A stretch of DNA of 64,000 nucleotides from Gordonia sp. PP30 (lineage in GTDB: Bacteria > Actinomycetota > Actinomycetes > Mycobacteriales > Mycobacteriaceae): assembly GCF_023100845.1 (NCBI RefSeq), contig NZ_CP095864.1:1240001-1304000 (forward strand). The letters run 5' to 3'. The stretch's first letter is position 1; each line of letters opens with the position of its first letter. The translations under genes were made by a program, and so were the position numbers. The notes under the pieces were generated by a model. It was not told where the DNA came from, made no database searches, and worked only from the letters and a program-made list of their open reading frames with translations. Positions 17,075 to 25,496 of this stretch are shown here, one piece after another.

Positions 17075-17401
17075 GTGAATCACCACCTGGTGGAGGTGGG
17101 GCTCGTCGTACACCTGGACACAGACGTGAAACAACTGCAGTCTGTGTTCGACGCGCTTGCCGATGCTGTCGCCGATATCGGTTCCGATGACCACGGACCT
17201 CTCGACGGCGACGTCGGCATGACGGTGGCCGAGCGCCTCATCTCACTGGCGATCACACTCGACGACGACGACGACGACGATGATGAGCGCGCCGCGCGCA
17301 GAGGCCTGGCCGCGGTTCGAGCTGCGGTGCATGCGGCCGGCGGTCCAACCGGGGTATGGGAGAAGTTCACCGTCGCCCGTGAGCGGGTGCAGGTCGCCTG
17401 A
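17075..17401 (+). CDS. Acidic hypothetical protein with an octa-aspartate run
   Basis: A 108-residue protein I do not recognise. Start at the GTG at 17075, because a strong GGGAGGAG ribosome site (17062-17069) lies 5 nt upstream. Residues ~3-45 (HLVEVGLVVHLDTDVKQLQS) could form a beta-alpha segment. An uninterrupted run of eight aspartates encoded by GAC/GAT repeats follows (about 17260-17285), and then a helical C-terminus. It lies 45 bp after the XRE gene and may share its transcript. The repeat codons could vary in number by slippage. Confidence 0.6.
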   Translation: MNHHLVEVGLVVHLDTDVKQLQSVFDALADAVADIGSDDHGPLDGDVGMTVAERLISLAITLDDDDDDDDERAARRGLAAVRAAVHAAGGPTGVWEKFTVARERVQVA

Positions 17402-17454
17402 ACCGTTTTCGGAAGAAGTGGAACCGGACGGGGGCCTGGTGCGTCTAATTCTGT

Positions 17455-17760
17455 ATGGGGACCGAACTGCGGCTCGACGCCGCCGCGCTGGATCTGCTCG
17501 TCGCCCGGCAATTCGCGATCGCCGATGCGCTCGACGGCTGTGCGCAGCGATTGAGACCGCCGCTCGACTGGGCGCGGACGCCGGCGCACCGGGAGGTGGC
17601 GGGGACGCTCGAGCGGCGCCTCGACGAGCTCTCCGCGCGGATCGGCGCCGCGGGCCGGTCGCTCGCGGTGATCGCGTTGACCACCGCCGTGCAGGCCGCC
17701 ACCGTCACCGAGACGGATACGCCGCTACCGGCCGCGGGGGCCTCCGGTGAATCCGATTGA
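17455..17760 (+). CDS. Small helical protein (Rv3440c position)
   Basis: A 101-residue, almost entirely helical protein. Two amphipathic helices are separated by a Pro-rich turn with a tryptophan at ~39 (RPPLDWARTPAHREVAG), an arrangement like WXG100 proteins but without the exact W-x-G motif. It overlaps the next gene by 14 nt. By order it corresponds to Rv3440c of M. tuberculosis, which has no known role. It may be the partner of the WXG-like protein that follows; that is an inference from layout. Confidence 0.7.
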   Translation: MGTELRLDAAALDLLVARQFAIADALDGCAQRLRPPLDWARTPAHREVAGTLERRLDELSARIGAAGRSLAVIALTTAVQAATVTETDTPLPAAGASGESD

Positions 17761-18307
17761 GGCGTTCCTGGCACTCCTGCGGCTGTGGCGTGACCGCGGT
17801 GCGGTCGCGTTCGACGACGACGAGGTGGCCGCCCCGCATCGCGCGCTCCGCGACTTCGACCTCGATGCTTTCGGGGCGACGGCGCAGGCCCTGCGCACCC
17901 AGTCCGCGGTGCTCGACGACTCGTTGACCAGGCTCGACGCCGTCGTGGCCGAGACGCCGCTCGGCTGGACCGGCACGGGCGCGCTGGCCGCGCAGCACGC
18001 GGCGGCGCGGCTGGCCGCCGATCTGCTGCCCACCGCGGAGGCGGTCGGCCGGTACGCGCGGACGGTGAGCACCGCGCACGAGATCCTCGGCGAGGTGTTC
18101 GCCGACTACCGCAGCACCATGGAACAGGTGACCGGACCCGTCGCGGCCGGGACCGGTCCGGCGGCGGTGCGCGACGAGCTCGCCGCACGGCTCGACCTGG
18201 CCGAAGCCGCGGGGCGGGCCACCTCCCGCGCGGTGGACGAGTCGATCGCCGCACTCGGCGGCGAATGGGGATCGGACGGCGAACTGGTCCTGGCGGGTGA
18301 GCGGTGA
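17747..18307 (+). CDS. WXG-like helical protein (Rv3439c position)
   Basis: A 186-residue helical protein. Two long helices (~38-70 and ~78-125) flank a W74-T-G76 turn (PLGWTGTGALAAQ), the hallmark of the WXG100/ESAT-6-like superfamily. A third helical region follows (~140-175). It overlaps the previous gene by 14 nt and the next by 4 nt, so the three are a translationally coupled unit. M. tuberculosis has the much longer Rv3439c here. No Y-x-x-x-D/E export signal is seen at the C-terminus. It is a candidate partner or substrate of the ESX-4 core, but could equally be cytoplasmic. Confidence 0.65.
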   Translation: MNPIEAFLALLRLWRDRGAVAFDDDEVAAPHRALRDFDLDAFGATAQALRTQSAVLDDSLTRLDAVVAETPLGWTGTGALAAQHAAARLAADLLPTAEAVGRYARTVSTAHEILGEVFADYRSTMEQVTGPVAAGTGPAAVRDELAARLDLAEAAGRATSRAVDESIAALGGEWGSDGELVLAGER

Positions 18308-18495
18308 GCGTCATCGCCGAACTGGAGGCCATCGGGGCGCGGGCGCGGCATCGACTGGCGCGGGCGCGCCGGACGTATCGGCGGGTCACCGACGAGCGTC
18401 GGGGCGGTTTTCGCGAAACGGAATCGCTGCCGCGCCTGATGGTCGCCGTGCCACTGGATAGGGTAGGACCGTGCCCGGAAAGAAGAAGGTCATAG
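18304..18495 (+). CDS. Small basic protein of unknown function
   Basis: A 63-residue frame whose GTG start overlaps the previous stop by 4 nt (GTGA) and whose end overlaps the next gene by 25 nt. It is Arg-rich (ARARHRLARARRTYRRV) and helical. I do not recognise it. It may be a remnant of the long C-terminal part of Rv3439c-type proteins. The start-stop coupling is the main reason to call it, and the frame also contains the -10 box of the next gene. Confidence 0.4.
   Translation: MSVIAELEAIGARARHRLARARRTYRRVTDERRGGFRETESLPRLMVAVPLDRVGPCPERRRS
18459..18464 (+). promoter_or_regulatory. -10 hexamer for a leaderless hydrolase gene
   Basis: TAGGGT ends 6 nt before the GTG at 18471 and lies within the preceding small frame. 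Confidence 0.45.
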
Positions 18496-19427
18496 CGCCC
18501 CCGCCGGATCGGCTGATGAAGGAGCTGGCGCGCCGTGGACCGCACAAGGTCGATCGCGGTGACCTGGGCATCGTCGGGCTGGCCGGTCAGGTGTTCGCAC
18601 CGCGGACCGGCAAGGATCTGCCGGGGGTGGCCTTCGCGCACAGCTGGCTGCGCGGCAGCCGCCACTATCGCGACCTGATGTTCCACCTCGCGAGCTGGGG
18701 CATCGTGGTCGCGGCGCCGGATTCGGAGCGGGGACCGCTCGCCTCCGACGTGGAACTCGCGACCGATCTGCGCGCGGCGCTCACCGTGCTGCAGAGCGTG
18801 CGGCTCGGCGCACCCGGCCAGATCGGCGTGGACCCCGAGCGCATCGCGGTCGCCGGTCACGGCTTCGGTGCGGCCGCCGCGGTCCGGGCCGCCGGATCGC
18901 AGGCGCTGCTCGGCCGGCCGCAGATCCCGGTCCGGGCGGTGATCGGCCTGTTCCCGGCGCCGACCACATCGAGCCTGCTGGACGCGGCCGCCTCGGTGAC
19001 CGCACCGTCGCTGATCGTCGCGGCGGCCGATGAGATGGATTCCATGATCGGCAACGCGGTGCCACTCGCGAAGGCGTTGGGCGGCGACGTGGTCTTGCGC
19101 ACACTCGCCGGGGTGGACGGCCGCGCGCTGCTGGAGAATCCGTCGATCAAGTCGCTGATCGGGATCAACGGGGCCGAGCGGAAGGTGCACGCGGCGGTTC
19201 GTGCGCAGGTCACCGGCTATCTGCTGCACACCCTGACCGGCGACGAACGCTACGCCGCCTTCGCCGATCCGGAAGCCGACATGGGCGCGGTCACGGCCGT
19301 CGACGTGGCGACCGCGCGCCGCGCGGACGTCGACCACGTCTCCCAGCTGCTGGGCATTCCCGCCTACAAGGCGGACGACGACGAGGACGGCAAGCGCAAG
19401 AAGGGCCCGGCCGCTCTCGCCAGGTAA
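18471..19427 (+). CDS. Dienelactone-hydrolase-like alpha/beta hydrolase (Rv3438-like)
   Basis: A 318-residue protein with an alpha/beta-hydrolase core. The nucleophile elbow region reads VAGHGFGAAAAV, with His rather than Ser at the motif centre and G-F-G after it. The catalytic serine is therefore not obvious, and the protein may be a non-standard or inactive member. The HSWLRGSRHYRDL and DEMDSMIGNAVPLAKALGG blocks fit PET-hydrolase or dienelactone-hydrolase-like folds. Homologues stand next to glmS throughout the order (Rv3438). The C-terminus is Lys/Glu-rich (DDDEDGKRKKGP). The GTG is chosen because of the TAGGGT box upstream. Confidence 0.75.
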   Translation: MPGKKKVIAPPPDRLMKELARRGPHKVDRGDLGIVGLAGQVFAPRTGKDLPGVAFAHSWLRGSRHYRDLMFHLASWGIVVAAPDSERGPLASDVELATDLRAALTVLQSVRLGAPGQIGVDPERIAVAGHGFGAAAAVRAAGSQALLGRPQIPVRAVIGLFPAPTTSSLLDAAASVTAPSLIVAAADEMDSMIGNAVPLAKALGGDVVLRTLAGVDGRALLENPSIKSLIGINGAERKVHAAVRAQVTGYLLHTLTGDERYAAFADPEADMGAVTAVDVATARRADVDHVSQLLGIPAYKADDDEDGKRKKGPAALAR

Positions 19428-19430
19428 ACT
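19425..19430 (+). promoter_or_regulatory. -10 hexamer for leaderless glmS
   Basis: TAAACT overlaps the stop codon of the hydrolase gene and ends 8 nt before the glmS ATG at 19439. Confidence 0.5.
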
Positions 19431-19438
19431 CGACGACC

Positions 19439-21301
19439 ATGTGCGGAATCGTCGGATACGTGGGGGAGCGCCAGGCTCTGGACATCGTCGTCGAAGCATT
19501 GCGACGGATGGAATACCGCGGCTACGACTCGGCCGGCGTGGCCGTCGCCGACGGTGCCGGCCACCTGACGGTGGAGAAGAAGGCCGGGCGCCTCGGAAAC
19601 CTGGAAGAGCTGATCACTCAGGTCGGCCCGGACACCCTGCGCGGCACCACCGGCATGGGTCACACCCGCTGGGCCACCCATGGACAGCCGACCGACCGCA
19701 ACGCGCACCCGCACGTCAGCGACGACGAGAAGTTCGCCGTCGTGCACAACGGCATCATCGAGAACTACGCCCCGCTGCGGGCCGAACTCGAAGACGCCGG
19801 GGTCGAATTCGCCTCCGACACCGACACCGAGACGGCGGTGCACCTGCTGCGCCGCGAGTACACCTCCGGTGCGAACGCCGGCGACTTCGTGGCCAGCGCC
19901 TACGCGGTGCTGCGCCGCCTGGAGGGCGCCTTCACCGTCGTCTTCATGTCCGCCGACAATCCCGGCGTGATCGTCGCGGCCCGCCGCTCCACCCCCCTCG
20001 TGGTCGGTGTCGGGAAGGGCGAGATGTTCGTCGCATCCGATGTCACGGCGTTCATCGAGCACACCCGTGACGCCATCGAACTCGGCCAGGACGAGGTGGT
20101 GGTGATCACCGCCGACAGCTTCGACATCACCGACTTCGACGGCAACCCCACCGGCGGCAAGCCCTTCCACATCGACTGGGATCTCGCGGCGGCCGAGAAG
20201 GGCGGCTACGAGTACTTCATGCTCAAGGAGATCGCCGAGCAGCCCGAGGCGCTGGCGAACACCCTCCTCGGGCACCTGGAGAACGGGCGCATCGTGCTCG
20301 ACGAGCAGCGCCTGAGCGACCAGGACCTGCGCGACGTCGACAAGGTCTTCGTCGTCGCCTGCGGCACCGCCTACCACGCCGGGATGATCGCCAAGTACGC
20401 GATCGAGCACTGGACCCGCCTGCCCGTCGAGGTGGAGCTGGCCAGCGAATTCCGCTACCGCGATCCGGTCCTCGACCGGTCGACGCTGGTGGTGGCCATC
20501 AGCCAGTCCGGCGAGACCGCCGACACCCTGGAAGCCGTCCGGCACGCCAAGGAGCAGAAGGCCCGGGTCCTGGCGATCTGCAACACCAACGGCGCGCAGA
20601 TCCCGCGCGAATCCGACGCGGTGCTCTACACGCACGCCGGCCCGGAGATCGGTGTCGCGTCCACCAAGTGCTTCCTTGCCCAGATCGCCGCCGCCTACAT
20701 GGTGGGCCTGGCCCTCGCGCAGGCCGTCGGCACCAAATACCCGGACGAGGTGGTCGCCGAGTTCCGTGCCCTGGAGGCCGCGCCCGCCGCGGTGGAGACC
20801 GTGCTGGAGCAGATGGAGCCGGTCCGCGCCCTCGCCCGCGAGTACGCCGCCGCCGACACCGTCCTGTTCCTCGGCCGCCACGTCGGCTACCCGGTGGCCC
20901 TCGAAGGCGCGCTCAAGCTCAAGGAACTGGCCTACATCCACGCCGAGGGCTTCGCCGCCGGCGAACTCAAGCACGGGCCGATCGCCCTGATCGACGACGG
21001 CCTGCCGGTGATGGTCGTGATGCCCTCGCCGGAGGGCCGCCCGGTGCTGCACTCGAAGATGATCAGCAACGTCCGGGAGATCCAGGCCCGCGGCGCGCGG
21101 ACCATCATCCTCGCCGAGCCCGGCGACGAGATCGCCGCGTCGGTCGCCGACCACTTGATCCCGATCCCGCACACGCCGACGCTGCTGCAGCCGCTGGTCT
21201 CCACCGTGCCGCTGCAGGTCTTCGCCGCGACCGTGGCGCAGGAGCGAGGCTACGACGTCGACAAGCCGCGTAACCTCGCGAAATCGGTGACGGTCGAATA
21301 G
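19439..21301 (+). CDS. glmS: Glutamine-fructose-6-phosphate aminotransferase (isomerising)
   Basis: A 620-residue enzyme that makes glucosamine-6-phosphate, the entry to peptidoglycan precursors. Cys2 (MCGIVGYVG) is the class II glutamine amidotransferase nucleophile, which fixes the start. The N-terminal glutaminase domain spans ~1-230 and includes GMGHTRWATHG. Two SIS sugar-isomerase domains follow (CGTAYHAG, SQSGETADT, and later LKELAYIHAEGFAAGELKHGP). It ends with the conserved DKPRNLAKSVTVE. glmM in the same region carries out the next step. No glmS ribozyme is seen; the mRNA looks leaderless. Confidence 0.98.
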   Translation: MCGIVGYVGERQALDIVVEALRRMEYRGYDSAGVAVADGAGHLTVEKKAGRLGNLEELITQVGPDTLRGTTGMGHTRWATHGQPTDRNAHPHVSDDEKFAVVHNGIIENYAPLRAELEDAGVEFASDTDTETAVHLLRREYTSGANAGDFVASAYAVLRRLEGAFTVVFMSADNPGVIVAARRSTPLVVGVGKGEMFVASDVTAFIEHTRDAIELGQDEVVVITADSFDITDFDGNPTGGKPFHIDWDLAAAEKGGYEYFMLKEIAEQPEALANTLLGHLENGRIVLDEQRLSDQDLRDVDKVFVVACGTAYHAGMIAKYAIEHWTRLPVEVELASEFRYRDPVLDRSTLVVAISQSGETADTLEAVRHAKEQKARVLAICNTNGAQIPRESDAVLYTHAGPEIGVASTKCFLAQIAAAYMVGLALAQAVGTKYPDEVVAEFRALEAAPAAVETVLEQMEPVRALAREYAAADTVLFLGRHVGYPVALEGALKLKELAYIHAEGFAAGELKHGPIALIDDGLPVMVVMPSPEGRPVLHSKMISNVREIQARGARTIILAEPGDEIAASVADHLIPIPHTPTLLQPLVSTVPLQVFAATVAQERGYDVDKPRNLAKSVTVE

Positions 21302-21303
21302 CC

Positions 21304-22731
21304 GTGCTCGGCTACTACTCCGCCGATCGGATCCGCGCCGCCGAAGAGGCCACCGGGGATCTCCTGACCAGCGGTGTCCTGATGAGCCGGGCTGCCACGG
21401 GGGTCGCCGCGGTCGCGTTGCGTGAGCTGCGCGGGCGGTACGGACAGACCTACGGACGGCGCGTCGGCCTGGTGATCGGCGCGGGTAACAACGGCGGTGA
21501 CGCGCTCTACGCGGGCGCGCGCCTGGCGGGCCGCGGCGTCGCCGTCGACGCGGTGCTGCTGGCCCCGGATTCCACCCACCCCGCTGGGCTCGCGGCGCTC
21601 CGGCGCGCGGGCGGGCACATCGTCGACCGGCTCGGTCCCGACACCGATCTGGTGATCGACGCCGTCGTCGGACTCGGCGGCCGTGGCCCGCTGCGCCCGG
21701 CCGCCGCGGAGGCGTTCGCGGCCGTCTCCGGGGTCCCGGTGCTGGCCGTCGACCTGCCGTCCGGGATCGATCCCGACACCGGCGTGGTGCATCACCCGTC
21801 GGTGCGCGCCGACGTCTGCGTCACCTTCGGCGAACGGCGCCTCGCCCACCTGCTCGCCGCACCCGAGTGCGGCCGCGTCGAGGTGATCGACATCGGCCTG
21901 ACGACGCCCGACCCGGAGGTGGCGGCCCTCACCGACGCCGAGACCGGCGCGCTGTGGCCGGTGCCCGGGCCGCACGACGACAAGTACACGCAGGGTGTGG
22001 TGGGGATCCTGGCCGGTTCGGACGCCTATCCCGGGGCCGCGGTGCTCTCCACCAGCGGCGCGGTGGCCGCGACCTCCGGCATGACCCGCTTCGTCGGCAC
22101 GGCCGCACCCGAGGTGGTCGCGCACCGGCCCGAGGTGGTCGCCGTGCGCGAACTCGCCGACGCGGGCACCGTGCAGGCCTGGGTGATCGGACCGGGCCTG
22201 GGCACCGGCGCGCACGCCGAACGACTCGTCGAGCAGGTGCTCGGCACCGATGTTCCGGTGCTGGTCGACGCCGACGGACTGACCGTGCTGGCCCGCCGGC
22301 TCGATCTGCTCGACGGCCGCACCGCGCCGACCCTGCTGACCCCGCACGCCGGTGAGTTCGCCCGGCTCGCCGGGCATCCGCCCGGCGACGACCGGCTGGC
22401 GGCGGTCCGCGACCTCGCCGGGCGCCTGGGCGTCACCGTGCTGCTCAAGGGCCGGATCACGCTGATCGCGGATCCGGACGGCCGGGTGCTCGGCAACGAC
22501 GCGGGCTCGTCGTGGGCGGCGACCGCCGGAGCGGGCGACGTGCTCTCCGGGATCGCCGGGGCACTGCTCGCCGCGGGCCTGCCGCCGCGACTCGCCGGAG
22601 CGGCGGCGGCCCGCGCGCACGCGACGGCCGCACGACTCGCCGCCCGCGGCGCGCCGATCGGCGCTTCCGCACTGGCGGACACGGTGCCGGAGGCCATCCG
22701 CGTGCTCCGTGCCTCGGGAGGCGCGTCGTGA
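21304..22731 (+). CDS. nnr: Bifunctional NAD(P)H-hydrate epimerase / ADP-dependent dehydratase
   Basis: A 475-residue fusion that repairs hydrated NADH/NADPH. The N-terminal YjeF domain (~1-215) is the epimerase, with GAGNNGGDALYAGARL and the VDLPSGIDPDTG loop. The C-terminal ribokinase-like domain (~225-475) is the dehydratase, with LTPHAGEFARLAG, KGRITLIADPDG and the GAGDVLSGIAGALLA active-site motif. It starts 2 nt after the glmS stop (GTG) and overlaps alr by 4 nt. It is therefore the first link of a chain of tightly coupled genes running to tsaD. Confidence 0.95.
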   Translation: MLGYYSADRIRAAEEATGDLLTSGVLMSRAATGVAAVALRELRGRYGQTYGRRVGLVIGAGNNGGDALYAGARLAGRGVAVDAVLLAPDSTHPAGLAALRRAGGHIVDRLGPDTDLVIDAVVGLGGRGPLRPAAAEAFAAVSGVPVLAVDLPSGIDPDTGVVHHPSVRADVCVTFGERRLAHLLAAPECGRVEVIDIGLTTPDPEVAALTDAETGALWPVPGPHDDKYTQGVVGILAGSDAYPGAAVLSTSGAVAATSGMTRFVGTAAPEVVAHRPEVVAVRELADAGTVQAWVIGPGLGTGAHAERLVEQVLGTDVPVLVDADGLTVLARRLDLLDGRTAPTLLTPHAGEFARLAGHPPGDDRLAAVRDLAGRLGVTVLLKGRITLIADPDGRVLGNDAGSSWAATAGAGDVLSGIAGALLAAGLPPRLAGAAAARAHATAARLAARGAPIGASALADTVPEAIRVLRASGGAS

Positions 22732-23873
22732 GACCGGCACTGGAGGCGTCCGTCGACCTGTCGGCGATCGCCCACAACGTCGGGGTGATCACCGAACGCG
22801 CCGGCGTGCCGCTGATCGCCGTGGTCAAGGCCGACGGCTACGGCCACGGCGCGACACCGGTCGCCCGGGCCGCGCTCGCCGCGGGTGCCGCCGAACTGGG
22901 CGTCGCGCATCTGACCGAAGCCCTGGCCCTGCGCGCGGACGGGATCGACGCGCACCTCACGTCGTGGCTGCACACCCCCGACACCGATTTCGCGGCCGGG
23001 ATCGCCGCCGGCGTCGACCTCGCGGTGTCGTCGCCGCGGCAGCTGGCCGCCGTGGTCGCCGCGGCCCGTGAACTCGGCACCACCGCGACGGTGACCGTCA
23101 AGGTCGACACCGGGCTCGGCCGCAGCGGTATCGCGCCCGGCGAATGGGAGCAGACCGCGCGCGAGGTCGCCGCCGCGCAGGCCGAGGGCGCCGTCCGGCT
23201 GCGCGCCGCGATGTGCCATCTCGCCTTCGGTGACGAGCCCGACCACCCGATGAACACGCGGCAGGCCGACCGTCTCGACGCGGCCGTCGCCGATCTGCGC
23301 CGGCTCGGTGCGGCACCCGACGTGGTGCACATCGCCAACTCGCCGGCCGCGCTCACCCGGCCCGACCTGGCCCGCGACCTGGTCCGCCCCGGCATCGCCG
23401 TCTACGGCTACTCGCCGATCCCGGAGCTCGGCGACTTCGGCCTGATCCCGGCGATGACGCTCTCCGCCCAGGTCGCCCTGGTCAAGAACATCCCGGCCGG
23501 GCAGGGGGTGTCGTACGGCCACCGGTGGGTGGCGCCGCGCGACACGACGATCGCGGTCCTGCCCGCGGGTTACGCCGACGGCGTGCCACGGCTGCTGTCC
23601 GGGCGTTTCGAGGTCTCGATCAACGGGCGACGATTCCCCGGTGTCGGCCGGGTCTGCATGGATCAGCTGGTGGTGGACCTGGGACCCGACGGCGGCGGCG
23701 TGACCGAAGGCGACCGGGCCGTCCTGTTCGGCGCGACCGGCCCCGGTGAGCCGTCGCTCCCGACGGCCACCGACTGGGCCGATGCCATCGGCACCATCGA
23801 CTACGAGATCGTCACCGGTATCCGCGGACGTGCCGTGCGCAGCTACCGCGGCGCGGCGGGGGAGGCGCAGTGA
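22728..23873 (+). CDS. alr: Alanine racemase
   Basis: A 381-residue PLP enzyme that supplies D-alanine for peptidoglycan. PLP binds Lys34 in AVVKADGYGHGA. The opposing catalytic tyrosine is in GVSYGHRWVA (~residue 262). The C-terminal beta domain contains NGRRFPGVGRVCMDQLVVDLG. The start is the GTG whose G-T-G-A overlaps the nnr stop. The stop overlaps the next hydrolase in the same way. The locus matches Rv3423c. Confidence 0.97.
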   Translation: MRPALEASVDLSAIAHNVGVITERAGVPLIAVVKADGYGHGATPVARAALAAGAAELGVAHLTEALALRADGIDAHLTSWLHTPDTDFAAGIAAGVDLAVSSPRQLAAVVAAARELGTTATVTVKVDTGLGRSGIAPGEWEQTAREVAAAQAEGAVRLRAAMCHLAFGDEPDHPMNTRQADRLDAAVADLRRLGAAPDVVHIANSPAALTRPDLARDLVRPGIAVYGYSPIPELGDFGLIPAMTLSAQVALVKNIPAGQGVSYGHRWVAPRDTTIAVLPAGYADGVPRLLSGRFEVSINGRRFPGVGRVCMDQLVVDLGPDGGGVTEGDRAVLFGATGPGEPSLPTATDWADAIGTIDYEIVTGIRGRAVRSYRGAAGEAQ

Positions 23874-25042
23874 GCGAGCAACAGCAGGAGCCGGGACCCG
23901 CCCGGCCGGCGGTCCACGTGCCCGAGCAGCGGCGCCCGGGCTGGGCGTCGGGCCTGCGGGACGTCGGTTCGCTGGGCGCGACCCTGGGCGGCAACGTCCG
24001 GCGCTCCCGGCGCCGCAAGAAGAGCGGCACCGCGGTCGACCCGAACACCGGCGTCGATTTCAAGCGCATCTACACCGACGAGTCGTCGACCGTCATCGCC
24101 GACGACGGCGTCGGTCTCGCGGTGCGCACGCATCTGACCGGCGACGACCCCGAGCGCTCACCGGAACTGACGGTGATCTTCGTCCACGGCTTCACGCTGC
24201 GGATGGCGTCGTGGCATTTCCAGCGCTACGGCCTCGCCGAGCGGTGGGCCGACCGGCGGATCCGGATGGTCTTCTACGACCAGCGCGGACACGGCCGCAG
24301 CGACCCGGCCTCGGCCGCGAGCTCGTCGGTCCCGCAGCTCGGGGACGACCTCGCGGCGGTGATCCGGGCCGTCGCACCGACCGGCCCGGTGGTGCTGGTG
24401 GGGCATTCGATGGGCGGCATGACGATCATGGCGCTGGCCCGGAGCCATCCCGAACTCTTCGGCTACAAGGGACGCGTCTCCGGTGTCGCACTGATCTCGA
24501 CCGCCGCGCGCGGCATCACCGAGGCCGGTCTCGGTGAGGGCCTCAACAATCCGGTCGTCGACGCGCTGCGCGTCTCCGTCCGGTATTTCCCGCGCCTGGT
24601 GCAGGCCGGGCGCGGCGTCACCCGTCAGGCCGTGGAACCGGTGCTGATCGCCGCCAGCTTCGGTCCCGACTTCTACAGTCCGTCGGCCGGTCACGCCGTG
24701 GAGTCGATGATCCAGAACACCCCCATCTCGACGATGGTGAACTTTCTGCACGCCCTGGAGAGCCACGACGAGTCGACCGCGCTGCCGGTGCTCGCGCAGG
24801 TGCCGTCGGTGGTGATGTGCGGCGACATCGATCGGCTGACCCCGCTGCCGAATTCGCTGCGCATGTACTCCGAACTGGGTGACGACTCGCGGCTGCTGAT
24901 CGGGGAGGGCTGCGGCCACATGCTGCCGATGGAGCACCCCGACCTGGTCAACGACGGTATCGACGGGCTGGTCCAGCGATCCCGGATCGCCCTGAACCGG
25001 CCCAAGATGCGGTGGTACTGGGGGCGTGATGGGAGCGTCTGA
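23870..25042 (+). CDS. Alpha/beta hydrolase (esterase/lipase-like)
   Basis: A 390-residue protein. A basic, disordered N-terminus (~1-50, RRSRRRKKSGTAVD) precedes an alpha/beta hydrolase domain. The oxyanion region is HGFTLRMASWHFQ. The nucleophile is Ser in VGHSMGGMTIMAL, and the acid is in MCGDIDRLTPLPNS. The catalytic His is in GEGCGHMLPMEHPDLV. No signal peptide is present. It lies inside the alr-tsaE gene chain, overlapping alr by 4 nt and tsaE by 17 nt. This place is conserved in many actinobacteria, but the substrate is unknown. Confidence 0.88.
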   Translation: MSEQQQEPGPARPAVHVPEQRRPGWASGLRDVGSLGATLGGNVRRSRRRKKSGTAVDPNTGVDFKRIYTDESSTVIADDGVGLAVRTHLTGDDPERSPELTVIFVHGFTLRMASWHFQRYGLAERWADRRIRMVFYDQRGHGRSDPASAASSSVPQLGDDLAAVIRAVAPTGPVVLVGHSMGGMTIMALARSHPELFGYKGRVSGVALISTAARGITEAGLGEGLNNPVVDALRVSVRYFPRLVQAGRGVTRQAVEPVLIAASFGPDFYSPSAGHAVESMIQNTPISTMVNFLHALESHDESTALPVLAQVPSVVMCGDIDRLTPLPNSLRMYSELGDDSRLLIGEGCGHMLPMEHPDLVNDGIDGLVQRSRIALNRPKMRWYWGRDGSV

Positions 25043-25496
25043 TCCGGTCCGCGGCGCCGCCGGGCGGCGCGAGCTGCCGGAGGTCGCGGACACCGAGGCG
25101 CTCGGCGCCGACCTCGCGCGGATCCTGCGGGCGGGGGATCTGGTGATCCTCGACGGGCCGCTCGGTGCGGGCAAGACCGCGCTGACCCGCGGCCTGGCCG
25201 CCGGGCTCGGCGTGCGCGGGCGGGTCAGTTCGCCGACGTTCATCATCGCGCGCCAGCACGCGCCCGGCGAGGGCGGCGGCCCCGGCCTGATCCACGTCGA
25301 CGCCTACCGCCTCGGCGGGCTCGACGATCTCGACGCCCTCGATCTGGACACCGATCTCACCGATTCGGTGGTCGTCGTCGAATGGGGTGAGGGCGTGGCC
25401 GAACGGCTGGTCGACGAGTATCTGACGGTGCGGCTGCGGCGCGCGGACGACTCCGACGTGCGCACCGCGGAATGGGAATGGGTGAGCCATGAGTGA
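25026..25496 (+). CDS. tsaE: tRNA threonylcarbamoyladenosine biosynthesis ATPase TsaE
   Basis: A 156-residue P-loop protein (DGPLGAGKTALTRGLA Walker A; VSSPTFIIARQH switch; VVVVEWGEG Walker B-like) that drives the TsaB-TsaD-TsaE complex for t6A37 of ANN-decoding tRNAs. Possible starts are the GTG at 25026 or the ATG at 25029, side by side. It overlaps the hydrolase upstream and tsaB downstream (8 nt), so the t6A genes are translated as a block. Confidence 0.95.
   Translation: MMGASDPVRGAAGRRELPEVADTEALGADLARILRAGDLVILDGPLGAGKTALTRGLAAGLGVRGRVSSPTFIIARQHAPGEGGGPGLIHVDAYRLGGLDDLDALDLDTDLTDSVVVVEWGEGVAERLVDEYLTVRLRRADDSDVRTAEWEWVSHE

Noticed and set aside
16715..17401. XRE regulator plus acidic protein as a toxin-antitoxin pair
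   Set aside because: No toxin family is recognisable in the acidic protein, and the order and length do not fit HigBA or similar modules.
17445..19499. 684-codon minus-strand frame across the Rv3440c-Rv3438-like genes
   Set aside because: Low-complexity Arg/Pro/Ser-rich translation; plus-strand genes are coupled by stop-start overlaps and conserved in order.
19364..21172. 602-codon open frame on the minus strand across glmS
   Set aside because: It is a GC-rich antisense shadow. The plus strand encodes full-length GlmS with all catalytic motifs, and the minus translation has no recognisable domain.
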